47,026 nt of DNA. Origin: a virus. The translations under genes were made by a program, and so were the position numbers. Location of the stretch: the IMG/VR virus record IMGVR_UViG_3300021957_000066, positions 1 to 47,026 of that record. The stretch is one strand, 5' to 3'. Positions 17,465 to 24,464 of the stretch are shown here, piece by piece; the first letter of the stretch is position 1, and the number at the start of each line of letters is the position of its first letter. A model generated the notes under the pieces. That model saw only the letters and a program-made list of their open reading frames with translations, was not told the DNA's origin and ran no database searches.

Positions 17465-17690
17465 TTATTACGTTCCAAATTTTTATTACATCTTCTTGGA
17501 GTGCTCCGTACTTAGCTCGTGGGCTAGTTGGCCCTTTCCGGATGTCTCGTTGAAGTGATGTAAGGAATTTTTTATTATCTGTGGTTGTTACACAGCTGCG
17601 AAGTTTCCAAGGAGCCGAAGGTAAGTCCTCCGGCTTCAAGGTTAGCGCCCAGTCCATGAGCGCATATAGTTGGTTACTGGAATCCGCCAT
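17451..17690 (-). CDS. Small hypothetical replication-unit protein
   Basis: The start is taken at ATG 17690, which overlaps the end of the SSB-like gene; an in-frame start at 17735 would lie deep in that gene. The 79-residue protein begins MADSSNQLYALMDWALTLKP. It is helical and soluble with basic patches (LQRDIRKGP) and overlaps the exonuclease start. No family recognised; position suggests a replication or recombination accessory role. Confidence 0.6.
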   Translation of the reverse strand: MADSSNQLYALMDWALTLKPEDLPSAPWKLRSCVTTTDNKKFLTSLQRDIRKGPTSPRAKYGALQEDVIKIWNVINENE

Positions 17691-18429
17691 TGCCCCAATT
17701 ACCGGCTTGTCCAGTTGGGTTTGGCACGTTGCCATTCACAAGAGTAGCTTGCTGTTGTGGAGCAGCTTGTTGTTGCGGTTGCTGAAAAGTAGGCTGCTGA
17801 ACTTGAGTCTGCTGTGGAGCAGCTTGTTGTGGAGCCGATTCAGCAGGATCTAAATAACGGTCAACCTTGTTTGACTGCTTGGTAGATCCGTCGTTTCCTC
17901 TAAACGAATCAACTTTAATTTTAACCTTTCCACCTTTGCCTCGAATGTTATTCCAGTCCATTACGAGTCTTTCGCCTTTCTTGCGATCTCCAATTCCCTT
18001 AAACAACTGGCAGAACTTCCACTCCATATTCTTCTTAAGAGCTAAAGAGTCCTTAAGAGTGTGCTTTTGGCCTTCATGCTCAACTTGAATGCTAACGATC
18101 ATTCTCTTGCGAACTTTACCGGGCATCCCCTGTGCTTTTGGTTTCTCTTGGTAGGTTGTTTGCTCAAAGTCAACCACGGCAAACGAGTAAGTTCCGGCAG
18201 GAAGTAAGACAAAATCTTGACCATCATCTTCAATGGTCCCGTTCATATCAAGATCGTCATCGTCAGCTTGAACGCCTTGAGATTGCTGCTGATAACCTTG
18301 CTGCTGCTGTGGAGCTCCGCCATACGGCTGATTTTGGTTATACTGCTGTGGTGGTGTTACCTGCTGCTGCTGAGTTTGAGTAGGAGCTTGGTACTGCTGA
18401 TTTTCGAATTGTGTGTAATCGTTATTCAT
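17674..18429 (-). CDS. DUF669 family single-strand-binding-like protein with Gln-rich tails
   Basis: This 251-residue protein has the DUF669 core at about 60-200: LLPAGTYSFAVVDFEQTTYQ, IVSIQVEHEG, LALKKNMEWKFCQLF and MDWNNIRGKGGKVKI. DUF669 proteins stand in for SSB in many phages and sit beside Sak4/RecA-type genes, as here. Both ends are low complexity: the first ~50 residues are Gln/Pro/Gly/Tyr-rich, and the last ~50 are Ala/Pro/Gln repeats ending GNWGNGGF. SSB usually ends with an acidic tip, which is missing. It is 2 bases from the Sak4-like gene. Confidence 0.8.
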   Translation of the reverse strand: MNNDYTQFENQQYQAPTQTQQQQVTPPQQYNQNQPYGGAPQQQQGYQQQSQGVQADDDDLDMNGTIEDDGQDFVLLPAGTYSFAVVDFEQTTYQEKPKAQGMPGKVRKRMIVSIQVEHEGQKHTLKDSLALKKNMEWKFCQLFKGIGDRKKGERLVMDWNNIRGKGGKVKIKVDSFRGNDGSTKQSNKVDRYLDPAESAPQQAAPQQTQVQQPTFQQPQQQAAPQQQATLVNGNVPNPTGQAGNWGNGGFQ

Positions 18430-18431
18430 TA

Positions 18432-19565
18432 TTACTGACCTCTGTGTTGTTTAATTAATTCAAATATTTCGTTCCAAGATCCCACGAGGTGTTCGAGGTA
18501 GTCTTGAGGGTATTCGCCCATTTTCATTCCTTCTGGAAAATGGCCACTTCTGACTGCCATAGCTTCAATTTCTGACTGCCATACTTCGCAAGTATCCATC
18601 AGGTCAAAAAGAGGAGTATAGAAAGTCGGTTCTCCTTTAGTTTGTGGTTGAGTTTCTACTGGGGCTTGAGTCGTTGGCCGTGATCGCTGCCGACAAGCTT
18701 CAGCTGATTCTTGCACCGGACTTTGTGAAACCTGCTGCTGTGCTGCCGGATTAACGACCGCTTGTTGCTGAGGTTGAGTTTGTTGTTGAGTTTGTTGGAC
18801 AGGCTGTTGTTGAGCTTGTGGACTGGCTTGTCCTGTAGCTCTAACGGGGATGTGTCCTGCAATGGCATCATACAGAGCTTGTGGGCTTCCTTCAAAGTCG
18901 ATCTCGTCAGGCATTCCATATCTGTTTTTTGCGTCGTAAGAAGCATGGTGCTTAGTGCAGATAACTCTTCTGCCACCTTTAGCTTTTTTCTTAGTTTCTC
19001 CAACGAGGAAGGTTTTGAAATTACAAAAGATAACGGCATCAGCCCACTCCTTTGGAAGTGGCGCCACTTTCTTCTCAAGCCTTAATTCGTATTTGTCGAA
19101 TGAACCAGACTCTTCTGGAAGATCTACTTTTCGAATGTGGCTGTGGCCAAGGATGACAACGTTGATGCCATTATCAGTCACATGAGTGAGTAAATCGAGC
19201 ATTCTGCCCATCTCTTCAGCAAGATAAACGAATCCTTTATGCCAACCGAAGTCTGCAAGTCCTGCCACATTGCCGTGTTGACAAATGTGCTGAGCACACA
19301 ATCTCTCTGCCCAGTCAATGGTATCAAGAACAAAAGTCTTGAATGAGTGATTGTTTGGATTGCTTATCCATCTGATCTGCTCCATGAGCTGTGCCCAACT
19401 AGTGGGAGCATCGAGGCGACTGACATCAAGGTGGTTCGTACTACCTTCAGTATCTAAGAAAACTGGATCCGGAAATCGTGATGCCATTTCTGACTTACCG
19501 ATTCCTTCCACGCCATAAATGACGATTCTTTGAGCCTTTATTTTTTTACCTGTGGTGATATTCAT
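18432..19565 (-). CDS. Sak4-like phage recombination ATPase (AAA_24) with Gln-rich tail
   Basis: I chose ATG 19565, which overlaps the upstream ATPase stop by one base (TAATG). The product has 377 residues. A RecA-fold core opens with IVIYGVEGIGKS (Walker A at 18-25), has FLDTEGS, the Walker B-like FVLDTIDW, and VVILGHSH, as in phage AAA_24/Sak4 proteins. These act as single-strand annealing recombinases with a partner SSB, here the adjacent DUF669 gene. Residues about 240-310 are almost pure Gln/Pro/Ala/Val repeats, matching the low-complexity style of the SSB-like partner. The C-terminus is helical. Confidence 0.82.
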   Translation of the reverse strand: MNITTGKKIKAQRIVIYGVEGIGKSEMASRFPDPVFLDTEGSTNHLDVSRLDAPTSWAQLMEQIRWISNPNNHSFKTFVLDTIDWAERLCAQHICQHGNVAGLADFGWHKGFVYLAEEMGRMLDLLTHVTDNGINVVILGHSHIRKVDLPEESGSFDKYELRLEKKVAPLPKEWADAVIFCNFKTFLVGETKKKAKGGRRVICTKHHASYDAKNRYGMPDEIDFEGSPQALYDAIAGHIPVRATGQASPQAQQQPVQQTQQQTQPQQQAVVNPAAQQQVSQSPVQESAEACRQRSRPTTQAPVETQPQTKGEPTFYTPLFDLMDTCEVWQSEIEAMAVRSGHFPEGMKMGEYPQDYLEHLVGSWNEIFELIKQHRGQ

Positions 19566-20890
19566 TATGAGAATTCCCATTTTGGTTTGGTTTTTGTTTT
19601 GGTGATTGTGCGGTTCTCTGCCACGAGCCCATCTTCAATGATGATGGTGCATTCTTCGCGATCACCGACTGTTGTGCCGATATTCTGAAGACCTTGCTCG
19701 ATGAGCCAGTCGTTGAATGTGGCAATAGTGTTTGAATCCATCTGCTCAAGCTTGTCAGTGAGGACGAATCCACACTCAGGCTTAAGCTGTCGAATAATGG
19801 CAGTGGAAACGATTAGCTGTTCAGCTCCAGACATGCAGTCCCAGTTCTGATTCTTGTACGTCAGCTTGCCGTCAGATATGCCGAGCTCCGGTAGCGGAAG
19901 TCTGGCGCCATTGAGGAGGTCCAGTCTTTCTTGGCGAACCTTTTCAATATTCTCAGTCAAAGAGTCGTATTCTTTCTTCTTCTCTTTGGCTTCCTCTGTG
20001 GCTGATTGTTTTTCGAGATTGCAGCGAATATGAGTATTAGTGCTTTCGATTTGATTTAACTGCTTTTCGACTTCTTCAGTGCCTTCATCCTGTACTTGGT
20101 CGGCACTCTTTTTAGACTCAGAATATTTGGTCCTGATTTCATCACGATCTTTTTCTAAGTCCGAGATCTCTTTTGCGAGTGAGTCTAGTTGATCTTTTTT
20201 ATGAGTGATGACTGCTGCAATATTCAAGCCTTGGTCTTCTAGGCTCTTAGTTTGTTGCCTAAGCTTCTCATTCTCAGCATTTTTTAACAGTACTGAGCTT
20301 TGATGCTTGATTAATTCACTTGCGGAAATTGGTGTAAGTGGTAGATCAGGATAGAATGGCATTTGCTCAGCATGGCCACTCTTGCTCTTCAGCTCTCTAC
20401 CAACTACAGTACGCTCGTTTGCAAGTTCAGCTTCCTTGTGGTCGATCTCTGCCAATTTGTCACCAACACCCAAGATACTTAGGAGAGTTTCAGCTTTTTT
20501 CTTATCATTGGCTGTCATGAATTTTGGCAAATCCAGAGCAAGCTCACTAATAAAGGAGTTTAGTAAAGCTTGTCCGGCTGTCTTGCCTGTAGGATCCGTA
20601 ACAGTGAGAGTTGAATTTTTTCCTTTTCTCTCGACTATTAGGCCGTTCGATAAAGTTACTTTTATCTTAGGTGGAGCCATTGAGCCTTCGCGCTGAACGT
20701 TCGATGGTTTCTTGGCATTACCGCCAAGAGCGAAAGCGATACTATCTAGGATAGAGGTCTTTCCTTCGCCATTATTTCCGCCTATAAGTGTCAGTCCATC
20801 AGGAGAGAGAGTAAAGCATACAGACTGCACACGCTTGACGTTCTCAACTTCTAAAGAATGAATTTTAACTGGATTATTTTTATTCGACAT
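19565..20890 (-). CDS. SbcC/Rad50-like AAA_23 ATPase
   Basis: The product has 441 residues. Walker A IGGNNGEGKTS lies at 36-46, then a Q-loop region, a long coiled coil (about 195-330, heavy in Glu/Lys/Gln), and a C-terminal ATPase half with an ABC signature SGAEQL near residue 354 and a Walker B-like FVLTDKLEQMD. The Glu after the Walker B Asp is replaced by Lys (TDKLE), so ATP hydrolysis may be slow or use another residue. Short SbcC-like proteins in phage recombination units probably tether ends or cooperate with a nuclease; the DnaQ gene is downstream. This is the first gene of the leftward replication unit. Confidence 0.8.
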   Translation of the reverse strand: MSNKNNPVKIHSLEVENVKRVQSVCFTLSPDGLTLIGGNNGEGKTSILDSIAFALGGNAKKPSNVQREGSMAPPKIKVTLSNGLIVERKGKNSTLTVTDPTGKTAGQALLNSFISELALDLPKFMTANDKKKAETLLSILGVGDKLAEIDHKEAELANERTVVGRELKSKSGHAEQMPFYPDLPLTPISASELIKHQSSVLLKNAENEKLRQQTKSLEDQGLNIAAVITHKKDQLDSLAKEISDLEKDRDEIRTKYSESKKSADQVQDEGTEEVEKQLNQIESTNTHIRCNLEKQSATEEAKEKKKEYDSLTENIEKVRQERLDLLNGARLPLPELGISDGKLTYKNQNWDCMSGAEQLIVSTAIIRQLKPECGFVLTDKLEQMDSNTIATFNDWLIEQGLQNIGTTVGDREECTIIIEDGLVAENRTITKTKTKPKWEFS

Positions 20891-20921
20891 TTATGTTTCT
20901 CAATTAGGTTTGATGTTATCC

Positions 20922-20949
20922 AAAAGCTGTAATTCCCGTTACAGCTTTT
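20922..20949. terminator. Strong hairpin ahead of the replication unit, with the long T run on the + strand
   Basis: An 11-base perfect inverted repeat (20922-20932 and 20939-20949) has a 6-base loop. On the + strand it runs into eight T; on the - strand only TTTT follows. No + gene ends here. It sits between the leftward HTH gene and the leftward replication genes, so it may attenuate read-through or block antisense RNA. Confidence 0.65.
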
Positions 20950-20999
20950 TTTTATTTCCGGAAAATTCCTTTTCTTGTTTTATTTTTGTAGTAGATATC

Positions 21000-21022
21000 G
21001 GTATAAAATTATGAGTTATACC
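21000..21022. repeat. Inverted repeat GGTATAA/TTATACC
   Basis: Seven-base arms at 21000-21006 and 21016-21022 flank a 9-base spacer, followed on the + strand by six T. It could be an operator for the leftward replication unit or a weak terminator. It lies between the HTH gene end and the 20922 hairpin. Confidence 0.4.
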
Positions 21023-21096
21023 TTTTTTACAGAGACTTATAGCGTCCTCGATAGTTCTAACAGTTGGATTAACTGGATGGAAACTAGACAGGTTTT

Positions 21097-21288
21097 TCAA
21101 AAAAAGCCTAACTCAGTAACAGGAACCTGAAGAACTCGTGATAATTCCTTGATTGTTTTTACTCTGGGATTGTCAGCTTCACCTTTCAGTAATTTTCTAA
21201 GGTGTTGATCGGAGATCTTTGCCAAAATAGCAACATCTGTCTTGGCTAGGCCGCGATCCTTTATCGCTTTTTTTAGTGGTTTGTTCAT
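21097..21288 (-). CDS. Small XRE-family HTH regulator (Cro/CI-like)
   Basis: I chose ATG 21288 because GAG lies 6 bases upstream; ATG 21294 has no room for a ribosome site. The 63-residue protein is almost only a helix-turn-helix: KPLKKAIKDRGLAKTDVAIL, then ISDQHLRKLLKGEADNPRVK, then a third helix and a short end. Its size is that of Cro. It faces the rightward HTH/integrase genes across a region with overlapping promoters and TATAGTTT repeats, which fits a switch regulator controlling its own and the opposing promoter. Confidence 0.8.
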   Translation of the reverse strand: MNKPLKKAIKDRGLAKTDVAILAKISDQHLRKLLKGEADNPRVKTIKELSRVLQVPVTELGFF

Positions 21289-21317
21289 TTGCATCTCGTT
21301 TGGTTGATTGTTGAGAT

Positions 21318-21345
21318 ATGATAGTATGTCTATAGTTTATGTAAA
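21318..21345 (-). promoter_or_regulatory. Leftward sigma70-type promoter for the HTH gene
   Basis: On the - strand TTTACA (21345-21340), a 16-base spacer and TATCAT (21323-21318) precede the HTH start by about 30 bases. A TATAGTTT repeat (21331-21338) lies inside the spacer, so a protein bound there would cover the promoter. Confidence 0.6.
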
Positions 21346-21458
21346 TCAATGTATAGTTTCTGTTTTTTATGGACAAAAAAAACAAAAGTTGGACAAGGAA
21401 ACTCGTCTAGTTTTTGTTACTGTTGTATTGACATGAGGTTACAGAGAATATATAGTTT
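21331..21458 (+). repeat. Three TATAGTTT direct repeats, candidate operators
   Basis: Exact copies lie at 21331-21338, 21352-21359 and 21451-21458, the first two 21 bases apart (two helical turns). One falls in the leftward promoter spacer and one forms the -10 of the rightward promoter. A fourth copy is at 23902-23909 downstream of the integrase. The arrangement fits shared operators of a divergent switch. Confidence 0.55.
21428..21456 (+). promoter_or_regulatory. Rightward consensus promoter for the HTH/integrase pair
   Basis: TTGACA (21428-21433), a 17-base spacer and TATAGT (21451-21456) form a near-perfect sigma70 promoter about 65 bases before ATG 21521. The -10 overlaps a TATAGTTT repeat. 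A GGAGGAA ribosome site precedes the ATG. Confidence 0.75.
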
Positions 21459-21520
21459 GATGTAGCTATGTGTGTTTTTTTATCAATTTTTAAAATAAGC
21501 GAAATGTTGGAGGAAATATT

Positions 21521-22006
21521 ATGTTGACTAGGGTTACAGAAGATTTTAAAGCCGCCATACAGCAATGGCTAACTGAAGAGCAACTGACTCTTCGCGAAGC
21601 AGGGAAATTAATAGGGACAAGTCATGGAAGTATTGGGAATGTTTTGACGGGCATGACTAAAACAATAAGGCCTAAGTTGATGATGGCTCTTGAGCCTTAT
21701 ATTAATAAATACAGAGATCCAGAAGAGCTTCAAAAATCAATGAAAAGAAAAACATCTACATTTACTGACCAGACTGCTGCGCACTGTCGAATGGATGTGA
21801 ATATCATAAGCAACATTCAAAAATATAAAGATGACAATAAATTATCTTATGAAGACATGAGGAATAAATTCAACATACCTATTATAAAGCTCGCTGAGTG
21901 GATGGAGGCCGACTACTCGGAAGAAGATTTTTTTACACTAAGCGCAAATGACTTTCCTATATTCGCTGCATTTGTTTCTCAAGTGCTGAGTGAACAGTTT
22001 GTGTGA
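21521..22006 (+). CDS. HTH regulator of the integrase operon
   Basis: This 161-residue protein has an N-terminal helix-turn-helix (about 10-45: QQWLTEEQLTLREAGKLIGT then HGSIGNVLTG) and a second HTH-like segment at about 100-130 (LSYEDMRNKFNIPIIKLAEW). It has no peptidase or oligomerisation domain that I can recognise, so it is not a LexA-type repressor. It is transcribed from the strong promoter at 21428 and overlaps the integrase start by GTGA. Plausible roles are lysogeny repressor or excision/integration regulator; the switch layout favours repressor. Confidence 0.7.
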   Translation: MLTRVTEDFKAAIQQWLTEEQLTLREAGKLIGTSHGSIGNVLTGMTKTIRPKLMMALEPYINKYRDPEELQKSMKRKTSTFTDQTAAHCRMDVNIISNIQKYKDDNKLSYEDMRNKFNIPIIKLAEWMEADYSEEDFFTLSANDFPIFAAFVSQVLSEQFV

Positions 22007-23475
22007 GAAAGAAACCAAGGCTTAATTTAGAAAAAGGGCGAAGCAAGTACTCCTTCCACATCTATAACGTGGATGGAAAACGAAAGCAAGTTATGACTGG
22101 CGAGTCAGATAGGGACATTGCTCAGTCTTTGATTGATGAGTATACGCGAATAGTAGGTTTGAGCCAAGATGATGATATTGCCTTGGCTGTTGATGAGCGA
22201 ATATACAAGGCTTATTTCAATAAAGAAAAATCAAAGATTACTCTTAAGACAAATCTTACTGAAGAAATTTTCACGAAAAAAGAAATTATTGCATTAGATA
22301 AAATTCTCGATGTCGTTGAAGGCATAGACGAAAGTCTGGCAGAAACTTTTACTAGAATCATGGTGAAGATCCCTAAACTCCTGGTCAGCCACGATGAACG
22401 CGGAAAGACAATTCAGAAGCTCATTGAAGAGGTTAAGGGGTATGAAGACCTTAAGCGCTCAGTAATAGCCAAGCAGATCAATGCAGCCAATGACACAGGC
22501 ACTCTTTCCGAGTGTATTGATAAGTTCGAGTTAGAGTATCGAGATACAGTTTCTTATAGCACTTGCGTTGATATATTATCAATGAATAGAAGATTCGCAA
22601 AAAAAATTCCAGACGACATTTCTCCGGCAGAAGTCAGCAAGGCACAGATCAAAGACTTTATCATGGAGCTTGCAAAAAAATCTCCGGATCCAGAATACCG
22701 AAAAAAAAGAGTTCGTTCAATGCTCTCAGTATTTTTTACATGGGCTGCTGATCGGTACGAGTTCCAGAATCCCATTACAGGCCTAGTTCTCCTTAAGAAA
22801 AAAATTACCAAGAAGAAAAAAATAATCTGGCATGATCTAAATGTCATCGAGGACATGTTATTGGGTCTTGACTCTTACTGGAGCGCGATCGTTGCGACAA
22901 TGGCCTATGCCGGGATCGGTTTAAAAGAATTATCAGGCATTCGTGTGGATGACTTCACAAAAGCGACTAAGCAGATCAACGACCAAAAAGCGGAAGTTTA
23001 TTTTCTGAAAATCGAATGGCATGATGAACGAGGACTTAAAACGAAAAATAGAAGCGATTCTGTGCCAGTGGATGCTAAGTATTTACTTCCACATTTGCTC
23101 AAGTTTATTGAAGATGGTCATGTTGGAGAAAAATATTTTTTCGCGAAACCCAACTCCAAAAAAGAGCTGTGGACCAATGATGCTCTTTCACGAAAGCTGA
23201 ATGGCAGAAGGTATAGCCATGAAGGAAAAAAAGATACTTTCACAAAGCCTATACTGGCTAATAAAATAAAGGCTCGTGATCTTCGCCATACTTTTGGATC
23301 TCTACTGATTCGGAATGGTTATAGCATTGATGAGGCTTGCGCTCTGACAAGAAATAAGCGAGAAGTCTTTATGGAGCATTACGGCCACCTAACAGCGAAG
23401 GAGCTGCATGTTACTCTGTCAGGTGATGAAGCAAAAGTGAAGTATATCGATGAAGCGGTAATTGTACGCCAGTAG
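22003..23475 (+). CDS. Tyrosine recombinase / phage integrase with atypical catalytic residues
   Basis: The product has 490 residues from GTG 22003, whose codon overlaps the HTH stop. The N-terminal ~150 residues are a long arm-binding type region; a core-binding domain spans about 165-275. The catalytic domain has AGIGLKELSGIR, where Lys308 sits at the usual first Arg; a beta-hairpin TKNRSDSVPV with the expected Lys; and ARDLRHTFGS, where Arg425 replaces the usual His before Arg428. LTR (448-450) stands at the LGH position and EHYGHLT carries the likely nucleophile Tyr460. Fold and Tyr are clear, but three of six catalytic positions differ. Repeats just downstream are probable binding sites. 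Confidence 0.85.
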   Translation: MRKKPRLNLEKGRSKYSFHIYNVDGKRKQVMTGESDRDIAQSLIDEYTRIVGLSQDDDIALAVDERIYKAYFNKEKSKITLKTNLTEEIFTKKEIIALDKILDVVEGIDESLAETFTRIMVKIPKLLVSHDERGKTIQKLIEEVKGYEDLKRSVIAKQINAANDTGTLSECIDKFELEYRDTVSYSTCVDILSMNRRFAKKIPDDISPAEVSKAQIKDFIMELAKKSPDPEYRKKRVRSMLSVFFTWAADRYEFQNPITGLVLLKKKITKKKKIIWHDLNVIEDMLLGLDSYWSAIVATMAYAGIGLKELSGIRVDDFTKATKQINDQKAEVYFLKIEWHDERGLKTKNRSDSVPVDAKYLLPHLLKFIEDGHVGEKYFFAKPNSKKELWTNDALSRKLNGRRYSHEGKKDTFTKPILANKIKARDLRHTFGSLLIRNGYSIDEACALTRNKREVFMEHYGHLTAKELHVTLSGDEAKVKYIDEAVIVRQ

Positions 23476-23701
23476 TCACTCTTTTTGTACGCATTCTGTA
23501 CGCATAATCATACACTATATTCGTAAGTGTTTCTCTATTAACGATGTCACAAAGCCTTTCTAACTGTCGTCCCACCATTAAAATATAATCATAATACATT
23601 ATAGATTAATTATTTATGACTATATTCATCTTTTGACTGTACGCGTCTTTGTACGCCTTCTTGCGTACACTTTGTGCTTAAACTGTACGCATTCTGTACG
23701 C
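23463..23701 (+). repeat. Phased TGTACGC repeat array next to the integrase
   Basis: Copies of TGTACGC start at 23463, 23486, 23497, 23638, 23650, 23684 and 23695, with one inverted copy (GCGTACA) at 23663-23669; another is at 23934. Neighbours in a cluster are 11-13 bases apart, about one helical turn. The 18-base unit TGTACGCATTCTGTACGC occurs exactly at 23486-23503 and 23684-23701. Position and phasing fit integrase arm-type sites on both sides of an attP core; replication iterons are an alternative. Confidence 0.7.
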
Positions 23702-24080
23702 TCTCAGTGAGCATTAGCTTTTCTAGTGATCTGAAATCCTCTAACTTTAATACTTCCATGTGATCTTCCCTTTATTTACTTTTTTTACTCACCCTAGTAT
23801 AACAGGGGGTAGGGGACATTTATGTTACCTCCGACTAACTATTATTTATTAGATGGTATTTTTTTTGTTTATCCAATTCAATAATGATGTTTTTTTGAAT
23901 TTATAGTTTCACTTGATGGTTTGCAAAAACGTGTGTACGCGGTACATTCGATTACAACATGTTTAAACTTGTAAAGTTTGCATGTGTAAATTTTTTGAAG
24001 TATTTTAACATAAAGACATACTCTTATTTTTGCCGAAGATGTGGCATGGATAATGAGAATATAAATAGGAAATTGGAAAA
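23476..24080. other. Non-coding region holding the repeat array and candidate attP
   Basis: No credible gene is seen in these 605 bases. It holds the TGTACGC array, a candidate core at 23512, an inverted repeat TATAAT/ATTATA (23584-23589, 23598-23603), a G-rich patch near 23805-23817, ATTCAA/TTGAAT (23876-23881, 23895-23900), TATAGTTT (23902), and AAACTT/AAGTTT (23965-23970, 23974-23979). The stretch 23710-23870 is AT-rich without clear sites. Confidence 0.6.
23512..23530. other. Candidate attP core
   Basis: ACACT (23512-23516) and AGTGT (23526-23530) are inverted arms around a 9-base spacer, between the two TGTACGC clusters (23463-23503 and 23638-23701). This matches the layout core site between arm sites. 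No host att sequence is available, so this is a guess on position and symmetry only. Confidence 0.35.
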
Positions 24081-24386
24081 ATGGGAGATAGTTATGAAGA
24101 ACTTGTCAAAACCCAAGTCAGAGAAATATCAGAAGCCATTAAAGGACATAAGGGAAGAACGCTCACAGAAGAAGATGCTGCCGCTATCTGCAAGAGTATC
24201 ACTGATCTCGGAGAGCTTTCAATTGAAACTCAAAATGAAACATCAGCAAAATATGACGAAATTGGAAAAGATATCTCAAAGCTTAAAAAATCCTTAAATG
24301 CTGCAACTCACGACAAAAACGTGTATCTTGATCAGCTGATTGAAGCTCAGTTTGAAATAATCGAGCTAAAGCTATTGCATAGTTAA
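24081..24386 (+). CDS. Hypothetical helical protein
   Basis: This 101-residue acidic protein begins MGDSYEELVKTQVREISEAI and is almost wholly helical with heptad-like spacing. AGGAAATTGG precedes ATG 24081 and a strong terminator follows, so it is a monocistronic unit. A longer overlapping frame from 23959 exists but its product is basic and irregular; the chosen frame ends nearer the terminator. No family recognised. Its place between attP-like DNA and the early cassette suggests a small regulator or excisionase-like factor, but no winged-helix is visible. Confidence 0.6.
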   Translation: MGDSYEELVKTQVREISEAIKGHKGRTLTEEDAAAICKSITDLGELSIETQNETSAKYDEIGKDISKLKKSLNAATHDKNVYLDQLIEAQFEIIELKLLHS

Positions 24387-24400
24387 TTCAATGTATTCCT

Positions 24401-24432
24401 AGCCCTTGATTCTGAAATCAAGGGCTTTTTTA
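24401..24432 (+). terminator. Intrinsic terminator
   Basis: Eleven-base arms (24401-24411, 24416-24426) with a 4-base loop run into six T and an A on the + strand, 15 bases after the stop of the 24081 gene. The leftward Rha gene ends 33 bases further right, so it may also serve that strand. Confidence 0.88.
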
Positions 24433-24464
24433 TTGAGGCTATTGCAGTAGCCCCATGATAATTT

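Noticed and set aside
17581-19185. Long + strand frames opposite the SSB-like and Sak4-like genes
   Set aside because: Leu-rich mirror images of CAG/CAA-rich codons, without ribosome sites.
23780-23830. G-rich patch and short C/G hairpin as a possible terminator or tRNA remnant
   Set aside because: Arms are short and there is no T run; no cloverleaf could be drawn.
23959-24297. Alternative + frame overlapping the 24081 gene
   Set aside because: Its product is irregular and Lys/Ser-rich, with no ribosome site at the start, whereas the 24081 frame has a ribosome site, a regular helical product and ends just before the terminator.
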